From NCBI GenBank assembly GCA_934717805.1, contig CAKUZG010000006.1, forward strand, positions 1 through 36,386: a stretch of 36,386 nt of DNA, written 5' to 3'. Origin of the DNA: an uncultured Candidatus Saccharibacteria bacterium (lineage in GTDB: Bacteria > Patescibacteriota > Saccharimonadia > Saccharimonadales > Saccharimonadaceae). The notes beneath the pieces were generated by a model, which made no database searches, was not told the DNA's origin, and saw only the letters and a list, made by a program, of their open reading frames with translations. Of this stretch, positions 35,520-36,386 are shown one piece after another; positions within the stretch are counted from its first letter, which is position 1, and each line of letters starts with the position of its first letter. The position numbers and the translations under genes are program-made.

Positions 35520-35930
35520 ATGCCCGAGAAAAAGATTTTTGAAAACACTCTAGAAAAACTTATTGAAGATTGGAATAACACTAACGGTGCTAATTTTTCG
35601 AAAGTTGCAAAGTATGGACTTCATTCTTACACTTATGCAAATGATATTTTTAAGGAAATACGAACTGTTTCGAAAAAAGAAAAAATAACACAAAGCGATT
35701 TTGAACATCTTAAAAATCTTTTAGAAAAGCAAATTGAGCTTTATTCGAGCCTAGAATTTAAAGCTGAAATTTATCGCCAAGCTACTACAAAAATTGATAG
35801 AATTAAAGATAGGTTCGAGAGTGACGAGGACTTTGACTTGGAGGATGTAGGCGGAGATTTACTTTGTAATTTTCTAATAGCCTTAAGCCCAAATTATTAT
35901 CTGAATCAAACTTCAAAGACTAGCCTTTAA
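35520..35930 (+). CDS. Hypothetical protein, 136 aa
   Basis: Not recognised. A soluble, helical, charged protein (MPEKKIFENTLEKLIEDWNN, then KEIRTVSKKEKITQSDFEHLKNLLEKQIELYSS, and DEDFDLEDVGGDLLCNFLIALSPNYYLN). The start follows the predicted transcription start by about 14 bases and has no SD site. Upstream lies the palindrome at 35485 and downstream an intrinsic terminator, so it is a single-gene unit. Confidence 0.7.
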   Translation: MPEKKIFENTLEKLIEDWNNTNGANFSKVAKYGLHSYTYANDIFKEIRTVSKKEKITQSDFEHLKNLLEKQIELYSSLEFKAEIYRQATTKIDRIKDRFESDEDFDLEDVGGDLLCNFLIALSPNYYLNQTSKTSL

Positions 35931-35945
35931 AAGCTGGTCTTTTTA
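35915..35945 (+). terminator. Terminator of the 35520 gene
   Basis: AAAGACTAGC (35915-35924) with GCTGGTCTTT (35933-35942), then TTT. The stop codon lies in the loop. Confidence 0.8.
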
Positions 35946-35971
35946 TAGTTAAATATATTTTTAATTAACCC

Positions 35972-36000
35972 TTGACTTATATTGAAAAATATGTTATTAT
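35972..36000 (+). promoter_or_regulatory. Promoter of the surface-protein gene
   Basis: TTGACT (35972-35977), 17-base spacer, extended -10 TGT-TATTAT (-10 at 35995-36000), the same elements as at 16499. Start point about 36007. Confidence 0.75.
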
Positions 36001-36010
36001 GCACGCTGGT

Positions 36011-36079
36011 GATAGGTAAATCTATAGAACGTTAAAAATTTATTTCTTTTTAGTGTTCTATTTTTATTTTTATTTTTTG
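36011..36079 (+). promoter_or_regulatory. Possible attenuator in the surface-protein leader
   Basis: ATAGAAC (36024-36030) can pair with GTTCTAT (36055-36061), followed by a long T-rich run like a terminator. An alternative ATAG/CTAT pairing (36013-36025) overlaps its 5' arm, so the two structures exclude each other. The leader is about 88 bases, the longest of the protein genes apart from rplJ. Confidence 0.4.
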
Positions 36080-36094
36080 TAGAGGTTTTATATT

Positions 36095-36386
36095 ATGAAA
36101 TTTGAAAAAATTACTTTAACGTCAGCAGCACTATTGGCATCTTTCGCACTTGGCAGAGTAGTATTCGCAGATCAAGAAACTCCAGCGCCTGCAACATCTG
36201 CAGTAACTGCGCCTGAAGCAACGACTACTACAACAACTCCCGCAACAAATGCGACGACTACTGCAGCTGAAACAGCATCAGAGACCTCAACAACAGCAGA
36301 AAATACAACTACAGCAACGCCCGAAGCTAGCACTCCAGCAGCAGAGGCAACTCCAGTAGCTAGTACTCCAGCGCCAGCGCCTGCAA
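36095..36386 (+). CDS. Partial secreted Thr/Ala/Pro-rich surface protein
   Basis: The gene runs off the window; 97 residues are visible. A signal peptide (MKFEKITLTSAALLASFALG, cut after VVFA-D) is followed by a low-complexity Thr/Ala/Pro/Glu stretch (PAPATSAVTAPEAT, TTTTTTPATNATT). Composition resembles the stalk of the wall-anchored protein at the left edge of the window. The SD site is AGAGG. Exported and probably surface-attached; the functional domain lies outside the window. Promoter elements match the 16589 gene. Confidence 0.85.
   Translation, partial: MKFEKITLTSAALLASFALGRVVFADQETPAPATSAVTAPEATTTTTTPATNATTTAAETASETSTTAENTTTATPEASTPAAEATPVASTPAPAPA

Noticed and set aside
1..36386. 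Possible UGA recoding as in some CPR lineages (SR1, Gracilibacteria)
   Set aside because: Conserved Trp positions use TGG, no conserved gene is interrupted by TGA, and the GT39 gene ends in TGA.
1..36386. CRISPR array or insertion sequence
   Set aside because: No regularly spaced direct repeats, transposase gene or terminal inverted repeats with target duplications were seen.

Overview
This window reads as the chromosome of a small, AT-rich member of Candidatus Saccharibacteria (TM7, Patescibacteria/CPR). The evidence is the very compact layout, host-surface type proteins at both ends, a lone type IV pilin, DprA, a YhgE/Pip protein, small patescibacterial hypotheticals, and informational genes scattered instead of kept in their usual operons. 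The standard bacterial code applies: Trp is TGG, and the GT39 gene ends in TGA. No CRISPR array, insertion sequence or rRNA was seen.

Layout. 1-1245: the 3' end of a wall-anchored surface protein, then a DUF2797 gene. 1272-6524: dnaX-dnaB, an orphan histidine kinase, then secE-nusG. 6525-9620: a gene-poor stretch with a mini-ORF and hairpins, then two minus-strand genes, a secreted beta-helix glycanase candidate (GH87-like) and an unknown protein. 9641-11702: rplK, tgt, DUF167. 11703-13689: an accessory island with a MuF-domain protein carrying a C-terminal papain-fold toxin, an overlapping candidate immunity gene, and a truncated gene resembling a phage prohead protease, followed by tRNA-Gln. 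14060-14922: two small unknown genes. 14970-16478: an unexplained ~300 nt transcript with two mini-ORFs, then the L10 leader, rplJ and rplL. 16499-18860: unknown genes, a pilin, a conserved hypothetical and a structured intergenic region. 18878-23332: dprA, a GT39-type membrane glycosyltransferase, ybaB-recR-nrnA-like, tRNA-Glu. 23408-25934: divergent marR and yhgE/pip sharing palindromic operators. 25937-31328: rplA with a long N-terminal extension, cysS, an AI-2E family transporter with a G14 tract, dus, a small protein, a glutaredoxin. 31363-34370: a minus-strand operon of a GT4 glycosyltransferase and an ABC-F ATPase. 34426-36386: two unknown genes and the 5' end of another secreted surface protein.

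Two window-wide patterns stand out. First, promoters are unusually legible: -35 TTGNNN, a spacer of 17 and an (often TGN-extended) -10. In about eleven genes the -10 sits 7-10 nt before the start codon, so those mRNAs should be leaderless or nearly so. Genes for ribosomal proteins, SecE, YbaB, YhgE and most hypotheticals instead have leaders with Shine-Dalgarno (SD) sites and often a hairpin. Second, the palindrome TTTCGAAA occurs about 50 times by eye, against one or two expected from composition, and is sparse in the accessory parts.

The most interesting candidate system is the MuF/papain-fold toxin with its overlapping immunity gene at 11763-13296, apparently derived from a phage head module.
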